The notes: a model not told the origin generated them from the sequence alone. A DNA stretch of 64,000 nt from Taudactylus pleione (GCA_031769625.1 JAUIMM010000115.1:14616501-14680500), one strand, 5' to 3'. Shown: positions 1-10,684, numbered from the stretch's first letter. Made by a program: numbers and translations.

Positions 1-1110
1 TTCCTGATCTTTCCAGATGTTGTGTTCCTCCCACCAACTCATAAATAAGTTGGCGTAACTTGGGGCAAACCTCGTGCCCATAGCTGTACCGGTGGTTTGT
101 AGGAAGAATTTGTTGTCATACCATACATAATTGTGTTTCAAGATGTATTCTATACTCTGTAGGATGAATTCAAGTTGCAGTTGTGGTAAGTCGGGGTCCT
201 GTTCTAAATGAAAACGGATACTGTTGATCCCTTGTTCATGGTCTATGATCGAATATAGTGATGTCACATCTGTGGTGACTAACCAATATTCGTCCTCCCA
301 ATTGATATGTTGTAATATGTTAAGGATTTGTGTTGTGTCTTTGAGATAAGCTTTCTGTTTGTGTACATATGGTTGAAGAAATTAATCTAAATATTGTGAT
401 AAGTTTGAAGTGAGTGATCCTATTCCCGAAATTATGGGTCTTCCTGGTGGATTGGTTGGATTCTTGTGGATTTTTGGCAAAAAGTAGAAAACTGGAATAA
501 TCGGATGGCTGGTGGTTATGAATTTGTGTTCTGATTTTGTGAGGATGCCTGTTGTTAGGCCTTTCTGAATGTGTTGATCTAATTTCTTTTTGAATAGCTC
601 TGTTGGGTCTTGGTCTAGTTGTTTGTATGTGTTAATATCCTGTAGTATCCTTATAGCCTCAGTATGATAATCTTTCTGGTTCATGATGACTATCCCTCCT
701 CCCTTGTCTGCGGGTTTTATAACAATGGAATGTGTCTTTTGAAGATGTTGTAATGTTTCGCGTTCTTTTTTGGTTAAGTTATTGTTCCTTGTTTTGTTTA
801 TATCTATTCGTGATATCTCCTTTTCTACCATGTGTATGAAGGTGTCAATCTGTGATCCTTTAAGATGGCTAGGATAGAAGGAGGATGTTGGTTTCAAATT
901 TGTATGTCTGAAAGGGTCTGTGGTCATACTTGTTGAATTTCTTATTTCTGCCGGGGTAGTGGACATATAATATTTTTTTAAAGTAAGTTTGCGTGCAAAT
1001 TTGTGTAAATCCAGATATGTATTAAATTTGTTGATATTGTTGGTGGGGGCAAATTTGAGTCCTTTGTCTAATAATTTGAGATGATCGTCCGTGAGTACCG
1101 TGTTGCTCAA
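1..1110 (-). pseudogene. Penelope-like reverse transcriptase, N-terminal part, with nonsense codon
   Basis: The reading frame opens at a TTG near 1110 and runs to an in-frame TAA at 382-384, then resumes toward position 1. It encodes the start of a PLE reverse transcriptase, which copies element RNA during retrotransposition. Visible motifs are KPADKGGGIVIMN and the LPKIHKNP...GRPIISG block, both typical of the PLE RT fingers. Past the stop are the motif A (TDVTSLYS) and motif B (GTAMGTRFAPSYANL) coding stretches. The same stop occurs at the same codon in the right arm, so the nonsense mutation predates or was shared with the inverted duplication. Not a host gene. Confidence 0.8.
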
Positions 1111-1145
1111 ATTAAATATACCTTGTCCTGTGATACTTTGTTGGT

Positions 1146-1358
1146 TTAAGGTTTGTGTTTTGTTTGATTTTGATTTTCAACCTCTGCATCCTCTTCTAAT
1201 TTTTCTAGTTTCCTTTTTATTGATTTTGAGATGTTTTGATGTTCTTGGGGATCTGGGGGGCCTGGTGTTTGTGTGACCAGATCTAAAAAAGATTTCTGCT
1301 CTTGTGGTGTACATAATGAGGGTGACTCTATTTCTCTTCTGTATGGTACGTTTTCTGT
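1146..1358 (-). pseudogene. PLE-1 N-terminal ORF (ORF1-like), 3' part
   Basis: About 70 open codons on the minus strand end at a TAA at 1146-1148. The peptide is charged and rich in E, K, Q and P (it includes the run RREIESPSLCTPQEQKS). I do not recognise a domain. The RT reading frame lies immediately downstream in the -1 frame and overlaps the last roughly 36 bases. This fits the position of ORF1 upstream of RT in the other two PLE families here. No ATG is visible in the part present. Confidence 0.45.
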
Positions 1359-1451
1359 AGATACTGTAGAAAATGTAACATACAGAAGAGGAATAGAGTC
1401 ATACTGGATTTACACAAATTTGCACGCAAACTTACTTTAAAAAAATATTAT

Positions 1452-2948
1452 ATGTCCACTACCCCGGCAGAAATAAGAAATTCAACAAGTATGACCACAG
1501 ACCCTTTCAGACATACAAATTTGAAACCAACATCCTCCTTCTACCCTAGCCATCTTAAAGGATCACAGATTGACACCTTCATACACATGGTAGAAAAGGA
1601 GATATCACGCATAGATATAAACAAAACAAGGAACAATAACTTAACCAAAAAAGAACGCGAAACATTACAACATCTTCAAAAGACACATTCCATTGTTATA
1701 AAACCCGCAGACAAGGGAGGAGGGATAGTCATCATGAACCAGAAAGATTATCATACTGAGGCTATAAGGATACTACAGGATATTAACACATACAAACAAC
1801 TAGACCAAGACCCAACAGAGCTATTCAAAAAGAAATTAGATCAACACATTCAGAAAGGCCTAACAACAGGCATCCTCACAAAATCAGAACACAAATTCAT
1901 AACCACCAGCCATCCGATTATTCCAGTTTTCTACTTTCTGCCAAAAATCCACAAGAATCCAACCAATCCACCAGGAAGACCCATAATTTCGGGAATAGGA
2001 TCACTCACTTCAAACTTATCACAATATCTAGATTAATTTCTTCAACCATATGTACACAAACAGAAAGCTTATCTCAAAGACACAACACAAATCCTTAACA
2101 TATTACAACATATCAATTGGGAGGACGAATATTGGTTAGTCACCACAGATGTGACATCACTATATTCGATCATAGACCATGAACAAGGGATCAACAGTAT
2201 CCGTTTTCATTTAGAACAGGACCCCGACTTACCACAACTGCAACTTGAATTCATCCTACAGAGTATAGAATACATCTTGAAACACAATTATGTATGGTAT
2301 GACAACAAATTCTTCCTACAAACCACCGGTACAGCTATGGGCACGAGGTTTGCCCCAAGTTACGCCAACTTATTTATGAGTTGGTGGGAGGAACACAACA
2401 TCTGGAAAGATCAGGAACTTGGGGCAAACCTCGTGCTCTGGAAACGGTACATAGATGACGTGATATTCATATGGAAGGGCAATGAAGAAACCCTTAACGA
2501 ATTCCTAACCACCATTAACATTAATTCAAACAACCTAATTTTTACCGCTAACTATAGCAAAACTGAAGTAGTGTTCTTGGACCTTAATATTTTCATAAAA
2601 GACAAACAGATACATACAAATACGCACAAAAAAACAGTAGATGTGAATAGTTTTATTCTCTCAACGAGTTGGCACCATCCAAACTGGCTTAACGCAATAC
2701 CAAAAGGCCAATTCCTACGCCTCAGAAGGAACTGCTCTAGACAGACTGATTTTTTTGAACAAAGCAAAGAGCTTTCCATACAATTTAGAGACAAAAGCTA
2801 TCCAGACACCTTGATACAACAATCACTAGAAACAGTGAAGCAAAGGAACAGGGATGATCTATTGAGTTGCACGAATTCAAAACCTAATAAATCATATAAT
2901 GAAGAAGTTCGCTTTATCACTCAATACTCAAAACAAGTAGGCAATTAG
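1452..2948 (+). pseudogene. Penelope-like reverse transcriptase (one nonsense codon, one frameshift)
   Basis: This RNA-templated DNA polymerase is the core enzyme of the element. In order it shows KPADKGGG, the GRPIISG block, an in-frame TAA at 2034-2036, motif A TDVTSLYS (about 2143), motif B GTAMGTRFAPSYANL (about 2330), the catalytic YIDD of motif C (about 2450), and the LDLNIFI thumb-side block. PLE RTs group with telomerase RT. The frame ends at 2948, after which homology continues in another frame, so there is a frameshift near 2940. The ATG at 1452 is internal to the ancestral frame and need not be the real start. The only lesion in the palm is the single stop, so the copy is fairly young. 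Confidence 0.88.
2341..2436. repeat. Perfect 21-bp inverted repeat inside the RT palm coding region
   Basis: Bases 2341-2361 and 2416-2436 are exact reverse complements with a 54-base loop. Both arms are coding, between RT motifs B and C. The loop falls at the position where window base 1 mirrors the right arm (2417). Confidence 0.85.
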
Positions 2949-3593
2949 AAAAAATACTACAGAAACATTGGAACATACTGAAGGAAGACGACTTACTGGC
3001 AGGCTATATAACCAACAAACCAAAAATAACCTATAGGAAGGCGCCAGACCTGAGGTCAAAACTAGTTAAGAATCACAATCCACCAACAAAAGCACAACAA
3101 ACTACTCTATGCAAAGTACAAAAAGGTTTCTTTCACTGCCACTCATGTGTAGGATGTAGAAACACTGAAACAACAAGTACGAAACCAACAAAGGCGTTTA
3201 AATCATGCAGTACAGGAGAAACGCATACAATCAAGGAAACTCTCACATGTAATACCAATAACGTGGTATATCTTCTACAATGCACTTGTCCCAAACAATA
3301 TGTGGGCAGAACCACTCGACCCTTAAAAATCAGGATAGCTGAAGATGTAAGGAACATAAATAAAAAAACTAGAGAGCCACAACTTATCAAAACACTTCAA
3401 TGAGTATCATAATCATAACCCGAAAGAGATGAGCTTTGTAGCAATACAAACTGTGAAACCCAATTGGAGAGGGGGGGATTTTGATCACTATATCAACAAG
3501 GTAGAACTAGAATGGATATATAAACTGCAGACATTCCATCCCAGAGGCCTAAATCGTGACAACGAAATTAAATCAATAATATGTAACACGTAA
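2949..3593 (+). pseudogene. PLE-1 C-terminal Cys linker and GIY-YIG endonuclease
   Basis: This is the continuation of the RT ORF after a frameshift. It has a Cys-rich linker (HCHSCVGC, near 3137), then VYLLQCTCPKQYVGRTTRPL, the PLE form of the GIY-YIG nuclease core. The YVG-x(n)-R pattern and a downstream His/Asn block (NEYHNHNP) follow. The nuclease nicks target DNA to prime reverse transcription. A second frameshift lies near 3370-3390. The C-terminal block around NKVELEWIYKLQTFHPRGLN is typical of the end of PLE endonucleases. The stop is TAA at 3591-3593. Confidence 0.82.
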
Positions 3594-3990
3594 TCAATTA
3601 CATCCTCCCAGAATGCATCACCAGCCCACTATAACTATGCATATACAAAACGGGTTAATGCTGAAGCACAGTCCCTCCATAATCAAACTAGACAGAGAGA
3701 GAGGAGCCACATACATATCTATTATTAGATGCCATAAACTTTTAGATCAAGGTGGAAGGGACCGATTATCATTACACATGTAATTATATAGAGGTAGTGA
3801 TGCATTACAAACTGTTTCTACAATATACATAACCAGTATTATGGACATCATTTTCTTCAGTAAATCAAACAAAGTTCAATATACAATGTATATATGGGTG
3901 CTTATACGGTTTATATGATCTATTCATTCATATAAGATCATATTCACAACACCTAAGAATCTCCACTTTTTAATAATATAAAATAGTATA

Positions 3991-4008
3991 GATATATATA
4001 TATATATA
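3991..4008. repeat. Short (TA)n tract in the PLE-1 3' region
   Basis: About nine TA dinucleotides. TA tracts flank most other PLE copies in this window. Confidence 0.8.
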
Positions 4009-4044
4009 CATACACCGTAATAAAGCGGGACAGTTCCAAAAAAA

Positions 4045-4530
4045 CTTAAACAACGCAGCCTGTCACCTTGGTAACCTGAGGCCCGTCTAAACACTATATT
4101 GGGAAGGACTAGTCCCTCCTATTACCATGGCAACACAGGGCCCATCTATACACAGTACTGGGAAATACAAGCCTCCGTTATCACCATGGCAACAAAGGGC
4201 CAGCTAAAGAACACTGATGACATCTCCCACATATCAGAGGATTTGCAGCTGTATATAAACCTATTACTGCAATATACATATATACACCATATTTAACAGG
4301 AAAGCATTAACGAGCTAAACCAGCGCAGCCTGTCACCATGGCAACCTGAGGCCCGTGTAAACACAATACTGGAAAGAACTAGCCCTTCCCCTCACCATGG
4401 CAACGTAGGGCCCGTCTATACACATTAAGTACAAGCCTTTCCCGTCACCATGGAAACATAGGGCCAATCAAAGAACACTGATGTCACTTCCCACCTATCA
4501 GAAGATTCGCAGCTGTATTTAAACCCCTCC
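4045..4530 (+). repeat. Tandem duplication (270-bp spacing) in the PLE-1 3' / pseudo-LTR region
   Basis: The block starting CGCAGCCTGTCACC at 4054 recurs at 4324. Both copies run through three CACC-N2-GGYAAC-like motifs about 55 bp apart and end with GCAGCTGTAT, TAAACC. The copies differ at scattered positions and by small indels, so the duplication is not recent. Confidence 0.8.
4062..4457 (+). promoter_or_regulatory. Array of six X-box (RFX-type) motifs
   Basis: The motifs are at 4062-4075, 4121-4134, 4180-4193, 4332-4345, 4391-4404 and 4444-4457. The first (GTCACCTTGGTAAC) and fourth (GTCACCATGGCAAC) fit GTNRCC-N2-RGYAAC, the RFX-factor X-box consensus, exactly. The others depart by one or two bases. 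Binding is inferred from the consensus only. Confidence 0.55.
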
Positions 4531-4554
4531 ACACCATACAGCCTACACTATATG

Positions 4555-4592
4555 CTCCCAGAAGAAGACCGCGAAGGTCGAAACGCGTTGGT
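4555..4592 (+). ncRNA. Hammerhead-like ribozyme motif of PLE-1 (degenerate core)
   Basis: The order is CAGAAGA (in the place of CUGAUGA), stem II GACC/GGTC with loop GCGAA, then GAAACGCGTT. The GAAA core and the very short stem III with CGCG match the minimal hammerheads known in PLE termini. The CUGAUGA core has two changes, so activity is doubtful. Confidence 0.5.
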
Positions 4593-4749
4593 GACGGACA
4601 ATTCTAGAACACAAGTATTGCACTGCCGGACTGCCTGTATCCACCACCGAAACACCAGACCACGTATTTACTGCCAAGAAGAAGAGATCACCAAAAGCAC
4701 CCCACCATCAGGATAAGAAGAAAGGACAGGAAGCGTAGCCCCTCCGGGT

Positions 4750-4755
4750 AAGTAT
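4750..4755 (+). promoter_or_regulatory. Splice-donor-like GTAAGT in the PLE-1 terminal region
   Basis: The context CGG|GTAAGT fits the vertebrate 5' splice-site consensus. Similar GTAAGA sites lie near the hammerhead of PLE-A and PLE-B. No acceptor was identified. Confidence 0.3.
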
Positions 4756-4807
4756 CCTCTGATAGGGTTCACGTCCACGGCCCCCGGCTCGTCAGAGTCA
4801 GGACCGC

Positions 4808-5639
4808 TGTCACGTCCCCTTCGTTTGCTGGCGCACTCTGAGCACGCCCATGACCCTGGTTGCAGGGGCAGTGTCCGTGAGTGTGCGGCACATTCCGGTT
4901 TAAGCCTGCGCTTCTACTCCAGCTGGCTGCTGCTAACTTTGGTCCCTTTCTGGTTCAAACCTGCAGTTCTACTCTGGGTGGTTGATGCTTTCTGGCTACT
5001 CTGTAGTTACCTCCACTCCCAGTCTGGTTCAAGTCCGGTTACTCTGCAGTTATCTCCGGTCCCAGACCACTCCAAGCCTCCTGTCTCACTCCGGATATTA
5101 TGCAGTTATCTCTGGTTCCAGTTTGGTTCAAATCTCCCATTCCATTCCGATTCCACGTGTGAATCCTCCGGTTCATCTACAGTCCAAGCCTGCCAGTTAT
5201 TCTTCAATTCCAGTCTGGTTGTATTCTGAAGTATCTTGGGCATCACAAGACTCTCCAATGCTTCCAGTGCCAAGTCTTCTGGCAAAGTGACTTCATCTAC
5301 TAGCAAGTCCTCTGAGTATATCTCTCCTGCTCATTGCAGGTTCAAGTGGACTTTAACATCGCTATCATACAGTTTACTTCTGACCTGCATTATCCTGTTT
5401 TACTCAGCATTTCAGCTCCTTACCTACTCTGGGACTCACTACTCATCATACCATCGGTACCTCTATCGATGGTGGTTGTTGCCCAGTGGGTCCTCTCTTA
5501 AAGTGTTAGGGTTCGTGTTGAGTTTCTGCTACAGCGTTCATGCCGGTTGTTGGAGACTGGGTGCTGAATATCTGATCCTACCACCTCTTCTGCTACAGCT
5601 CGTCAGCCCAATCCATGGGTCCTGACCCAAAATGTGACA
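4808..5639 (+). mobile_element. Possible solo LTR with internal imperfect repeats
   Basis: The segment is bounded by TGTCAC at 4808 and GTGACA ending at 5639, which are inverted copies of each other as LTR ends usually are. Inside, phrases like CTGGTTCAA and GCAGTTATCTC recur at roughly 50-60 bp. No target duplication is clear and no internal retroelement sequence adjoins it, so this is tentative. The ORFs here are pyrimidine-rich shadows. Confidence 0.35.
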
Positions 5640-5904
5640 CACGGAAGTTACTGGGGGCCTGAGGCAGCCCCCGGTCATTCTATTAAAATGTGCATACCAC
5701 CAATTCTAAATTCCCACTTCGAGCACTGACTTGCTCGGCGATGCAGATAATGGCACCAGTGGTAAGGGGGTATGGCGTACCAGCTACTAATTTCTTAATA
5801 ATGCGCTGTAATAGCCCGTACCACCTTACTTGCAGCACTTGATGCATGTGAATGGGCAGAACAGAGGGGGCTATGTTGTATATACAGGGGAATGACAGAG
5901 TGAA

Positions 5905-6085
5905 CACTAAGGCTGGCATGTTAAGAGGCATAACAGAGAGGTCACTAAGACATGTAAAGGGGCATGGTAGAGGGGAGCTCTGAGGCTGGCATGTATAGGG
6001 GCTTGATAGAAGGAGTTTTGAGGCTGGCATGTAAAAGGGCATGAGGGAGCTCTGAGGCTGGCATGTAAAGGGGCATGACAGAGGT
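5905..6085. repeat. Minisatellite, unit about 47 bp
   Basis: Imperfect tandem copies are built around GAGGCTGGCATGTAAAGGGGCATG. At least four units are present, with indels between them. ORFs on the minus strand (repeated MPFTCQPQS-like peptides) are products of the repeat. Confidence 0.75.
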
Positions 6086-6089
6086 GGCA

Positions 6090-7292
6090 CTGCCTCATAT
6101 AGAGAGGTATGAGGGACTCTGATGTATAAGATGGCTCTTTAAGTTGGTTAGATAATGGCCTGAAATCTGACAAATAAAATGGTTTCTACTCTACTGCGGT
6201 TTTGGCCACTCTCTCTGACCATAACCCGTTTGGGAATCTGAAAATAAAAAGGTTACCACCTATACAGTTAGCAACATCTCCCCTGACTAACAACTCTAAT
6301 ATAGTGAATAAAATAAGAAACCTAAAAATAAAAAACAGAAGTAAAGAAAAAATCAAGTGAGCTGCACATTCAACAATTAGTAGGTGAGGAAATTAAATCA
6401 CTTTCCACTCCAAAAATTTATATTTTAGATTATTTTTAAAGATCTATCATAGGATGTGCACAACCTGTACTAAACCATTAGATGCATGTGGGGTTGCACA
6501 TAAGTACAAACATCAATATATTTTATCTTCTCTGCACTGCATCATAGGCTAGTGGTGTGTATTTCTATACTTTTATATATTATATACTGTTTTTTGTCTC
6601 ACCCTCTGGCATTCCTGCATAAGACAGACATTATTATGGAATACATTTCCTTTTGGCAAATTACATAATCCGCTGCTATGATTGACATGACAGAGTGTCA
6701 AGCACTAAAGTGTGCTATTCATGCAAAATAAATTATCTCCATCTACAGAATGTGTAAATACTGTTTTAAATCAGCTATAATGTACATTCCCAGCTTTACA
6801 GATTTCCTTTGTCTATCATTTCATTGAGAAAATATGAAACAATAAAAAAGAGCAATAAAGGTGACAGGTTTTGAAAGTATTTGCTAAACTTATTGTGGCA
6901 TTGTGTTTATTATTTATTTTGAAGCCTTAGTAAATCAAAACAGTCCGGGGGCAAGATTTTAATTGGCCATGAAGAACTCTGTGGCCTGAGTCACAAAGTA
7001 TTTAATATATAATGATTGGTACAACACCAATTGAATTTAACTACAGCTGCAATTTATTAAACTTTATTCCACTTTAAATGATGGTGATTAATTTAGAGGG
7101 TTTAATCCACACAATTTTGAAATTGCAATTTGTTTATTTTTTGAATTGTTAATTTATAAACAACTGTACAGCATAATGAATCCTTTAAATAAAAAATACT
7201 GAAAGCTTTAATGTTCACATTAAGATGCTCAGAACAATTTAATTCCCTTAACTGGTTTCTCAAACCTTTTGACAGAAAAATTTAACTAAATT
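6090..7292. other. AT-rich stretch without recognised features
   Basis: No credible ORF, structural RNA or terminal repeat was seen. Base composition is AT-rich and similar to other unannotated parts of the window. Confidence 0.5.
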
Positions 7293-7824
7293 GGGCCTAA
7301 TTCAGCATGGATCGCTATTCTGCTTATATGCATGCACCACAGTTGCTAATATCAGCGTTGCTATTTAAATGTATGCATTCACATTGCGAACGCAGCCAGA
7401 CTTCCCCTTACTCACATCCGTATACTAGGGCAACAGAGCGAAACAATCGGTAACTTCGAGTGACATCGGACCCAAACGCACAGTTAAGGAAGCCCAGACC
7501 TCACTCAGGAATTGCTAACTTTTGCGCACACTATGAGACCTCAGGAGGTGTCTGGTATCGCCGTGGCTAATTTATACACACCCATGCAACGGCGTTGAAA
7601 CACACTGGAACGTCTGCGTTTGCCTGACCACCCCCCAGTCACCACCCACAAACGGCACATCCTGTCAGTCACTCTGTCATGTGTCTGCGTTGCCTCTGAG
7701 TATGCAGTTCTGACTGGAGCGTCTGGCTCACGTATGCGCGCTGCGATGCATATGCATGCACAGTGCGAATTAATCGACTGATTGCATGCGTATAAGCAAC
7801 TGCGTTCCTTGTTGAATCAATCCC
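7293..7824. mobile_element. MITE with GGGCCTAATTCA ends (Harbinger-like)
   Basis: The left end GGGCCTAATTCAGCATGG is matched in inverted form by the right end (read inward: GGGATTGATTCAACAAGG). The similarity continues inward through CTTATATGCATGCA against CTTATACGCATGCA. Flanking trinucleotides are ATT and ATA, a possible diverged 3-bp target duplication. There is no coding capacity. Confidence 0.7.
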
Positions 7825-8374
7825 ATAGACTTGAATTATAGTGTGAAGATGGATTATACTATAGTCTGTGTAGTCTTTCCAGAGTCCCCACTTTCCTGTC
7901 AGTTTTGATTAAATTATAGACAGTCTGGTAAGCCAGGTTGAGCACCACTGCTGTAGCCGAAAATCTGTAATATTTAGTAGAATTCAAAAATCAAAAAGAC
8001 AATAGAGCTTTTAGGTACGGCACTCCTGCCCAACTCATCCAACTCTTTTCTGGATGTTCTCCCTACCCTTTGGCTTTTTTGGATCTGCACCTGGAACCCC
8101 AATTTTCTACAATTATCCATCTATACAAGCTAATTCTGGCTCAATTGTCGACCTTCTAAGATTTTAGGAACATCCCAAACTATCAGTTTTCTCCATCTGA
8201 AAAAATTACTTCAGATATAAACTTTATTGTCTGATCAGTTTGCAGGTAGAACTCTTATTCATGGGCCATGGATGCATACAATGGCACTTTGGAAACAGGA
8301 ATTTTACAAAGTTTGACAGATTTTTTTAAATTATTATTTTAATAAAGCTGTCCATCAGTTGATGTTGAGTTATG

Positions 8375-8464
8375 CTGGCCCCTCTCCCAACTTCCCAACT
8401 CTAATTGGTTGCTATAGGCAACATCTCCACTTCTAAAAACTCTCACATTAGTAAATATACCCCT
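8375..8464. mobile_element. Half of a MITE ending in GTAAATATACCCC
   Basis: The right-hand end GTAAATATACCCC followed by TAA is the inverted form of the GGGGTATATTTACT end of the element at 16,013. The phrase GTTGCTATAGGCAACAT also parallels GTTGCCCATAGCAACCA there. The left end is not recognisable, so this is a truncated or diverged copy. Confidence 0.5.
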
Positions 8465-9575
8465 AAGTCTGTCTGCACATGTAATGCCCTCCCCCCACCA
8501 TGTTTTGCCTAGGTGCAAAAATACATTTTCTAGTAAGATTTACTCCTGTGAGTGATGCACTTAATGTTTAGTATGTGGAACATGGACAATCCTTACTATG
8601 TATATGTTTTAATTTTCCAACAGTAATCATTAATAGTATTTTTCACCTATTAATATAAAGCTCATGTATTAAATGGAGAACAATTCAATATTAAGGTGTT
8701 AAATATGATTGATTGGTTTATTCTTAAAACAATTTCTAGATAAAAAGCCTTGTTACCTGTCCTCTTAGCTTCTTATAAAAAAAAATAATGGTTAGCTGTT
8801 TGAATATTTTCTTTAAAAACTTAACACAATATTACATTCTGAGCCAAGGCACTAGAAAAAAACACAATACAATTCCTCATCTTTATAAAAACTAAAACTG
8901 CCATAACAGACGTTTGGACTCCTCTTGCAACCAAGTGGAGAGCTACCTGAGCTGCCATGGTACATGCATGAAGAACATGCTTCACAAATCTGATACAGCC
9001 CATACTCCCACTGTTAATTAAAGTTGTGGAGAAAGTCCAGGTACGCTACCTCATAGTGCTTATACAGCGTTCACTATTCCATATCTTAGTCATTCCAAAA
9101 AGATAACAGCCAGAAGGAGTATAATGTGACAAATGCATTAATAGGCTATTATCTATGATCATGTAAAGTAATACAGAGATTATGGATTAGAGTCATTAAC
9201 TTTGTAAACTGCACTTTAAATGGCTTACTACAAATGATACATACCGAATACATATATTTAAAAAAAACAACTATTCTACCAGTGATTGAATTACGTAATA
9301 ATCTCAGAAAAGTACATTACTGACCAATAAATCCCTGGTGCTGGTTTTGAAAGCCTGAAGCAAAACTGAGAGTTTAAATTAGCCAGGGTATTACTGGCTA
9401 ATAATGCAATTACTTGAGTGCATCATTTCTATTGTAAGATAAATATATGTTTTCATAATTATTATTTGGTTAGTCAAACAACAATTACAACCAATGTAAA
9501 TAGTTAAATTATTATAGAAGCATTTAATATGGTCTCTGCTGTTACATAACTTCCTTTTGCTTACTTCCTCCTTTA
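8465..9575. other. No recognised features
   Basis: AT-rich sequence. The short ORF near 8821-9003 has no recognisable motif and I do not consider it a gene. Confidence 0.5.
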
Positions 9576-9750
9576 GGGGGAGATTTAATAAAGCTTGGAG
9601 ACAGATAAAACTGGAGATAAATAGCACCAACCAATCAGCTCCTAACTGTCATTTTTCAAACACAGCCTGTAAAGTGACAGTTAGGAGTTGATTGGTTGGT
9701 GCTATCTATCTCCAATTTTATCTCTCTCCAAGCTTTATTAAATCTCCCCC
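9576..9750. mobile_element. Short palindromic MITE (GGGGGAGATTTAATAAAGC ends)
   Basis: About 175 bp that is nearly a complete inverted repeat. The stem GGGGGAGATTTAATAAAGC / GCTTTATTAAATCTCCCCC continues inward through TAGCACCAACCAATCA and CTAACTGTCA. The central loop is about 20 bases. The target duplication is unclear. It could fold into a long hairpin RNA. Confidence 0.8.
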
Positions 9751-9759
9751 AATGTCTCT

Positions 9760-10129
9760 TAGGGTGCATACACACCAGGACGATATCGGCTTGATTAAGG
9801 TAATTGGAATGATGAATCATGTAAATCGCATAGTGTGTACGCACAATTGCGCGGTCCCGCTGGTCGTATGCGACGTCTTATGATTGTCTGTGCAGCACAG
9901 ACAATCATAAGATAACGCATACGATAAGGTGCCAATCGCACAGTGTGTACGGACAACCGAACGATCAGCCCACTGTACACTGTACGGCCCATTTGATTTG
10001 ACGATTCAACAAATCGTCAAATCTTATGCGAAATTGGACAGTGTGTACACTCAATTTAGGAAGTTCTGCCTTCAATGGAAATTGGATAGGAAATCGGAAC
10101 GATTACAAATCGTTCAGGTGTGTACCCTG
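9760..10129. mobile_element. MITE with AGGGTGCATACACACC ends
   Basis: The left end AGGGTGCATACACACC is mirrored by GGTGTGTACCCT at the right. Internal palindromes include TCTTATGATTGTCTGTGC/GCACAGACAATCATAAGA at about 9876-9913 and a GATTTGACGATT/AATCGTCAAATC stem at about 9995-10022. Short ORFs across it are shadows of the palindromes. Confidence 0.7.
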
Positions 10130-10355
10130 CCTTACACAAGTGATCAATGCTATATTTACAGTAAAATCTAAGGTTTACTACTCATGCTCATGGACCTATC
10201 TGTTGCTGATCACCCTTAACTATAATGTCCTTTGTGACATTTATTTCCTGGTACGCCTTCAGCATTTGTACCTCTTGACATCCACTTTCACTATCTCCTA
10301 TTGTACAATCTCTTGGGATTAATTGTCTTTCTCCTGTAACCTATTAATGTATATT

Positions 10356-10676
10356 CAAGGCCGTAACTAGGGTGGTGCGACCTGTGCCATGGCATTGGGC
10401 TCCGCAGGGCAGGGGGCGCTGTTTGGGCCTGTCAATTTTTCTGTTTATTAGCATTCTCACTTGTAGCTTCCTCTTCTATTATCTCCAGCATCTCCTGGCC
10501 TCCCATATCTCTTCCCTGGCCCTTCCCTATCTCTTCCCTGGCCCTGCCCCATTTTTCAGGTGCACTATCTTAAATCCCCCTATTTAACATTAGGAGGGGG
10601 ATGCTCTCTCTGGCACAGGGCACCAATGCAATGCTCTCTCTGGCACAGGGCACCAAAAAGTCTAGTTACGGCTCTG
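10356..10676. mobile_element. Non-autonomous hAT element with perfect 8-bp target duplication
   Basis: The ends are CAAGGCCGTAACTAGGG and, read inward from the right, CAGAGCCGTAACTAGAC. They are flanked by TGTATATT at 10348-10355 and 10677-10684, a perfect 8-bp duplication as hAT transposases make. The ends match those of the 1.27-kb element at 58,369 (GGCGTAACTAGGG). The interior holds two copies of ATGCTCTCTCTGGCACAGGG. Confidence 0.85.
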
Positions 10677-10684
10677 TGTATATT

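Larger units (their letters stand above)
1..1362 (-). mobile_element. PLE-1 left arm, 5' half of a Penelope-like element, continues off the window
   Basis: This is a minus-strand copy of the 5' half of a Penelope-like retroelement. Bases 1-1012 are the reverse complement of 1406-2417, with only isolated differences seen: two silent changes in about 270 bp compared. The arm carries the N-terminal ORF, the RT fingers and the start of the palm, then runs out of the window at position 1. It is joined head to head with the plus-strand copy around position 1362. A small inner inverted repeat (1323-1355 against 1369-1401) marks the centre. Bases 1013-1322 have no counterpart in the right arm. Confidence 0.85.
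1363..4760 (+). mobile_element. PLE-1 right arm, near-complete Penelope-like element
   Basis: Plus-strand PLE copy joined head to head to the left arm. It begins with about 33 bp matching the N-terminal region (1369-1401). It then skips the segment corresponding to 1013-1322 of the left arm and continues through RT, a Cys-rich linker and a GIY-YIG endonuclease to a stop at 3591-3593. A long 3' region follows with a short TA tract, a duplicated X-box block, a hammerhead-like motif at 4555-4592 and a splice-donor-like GTAAGT at 4750. The right boundary is uncertain; I placed it just after the donor-like site. Confidence 0.75.

Noticed and set aside
1..2417. The palindrome as a pure assembly artefact
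   Set aside because: The arms differ at some silent positions and one arm lacks about 310 bp, which argues for a real inverted duplication, though long reads should confirm.
5683..6173. Minus-strand ORFs with repeated CPFTCQPQSS peptides
   Set aside because: Translation of the 47-bp minisatellite.
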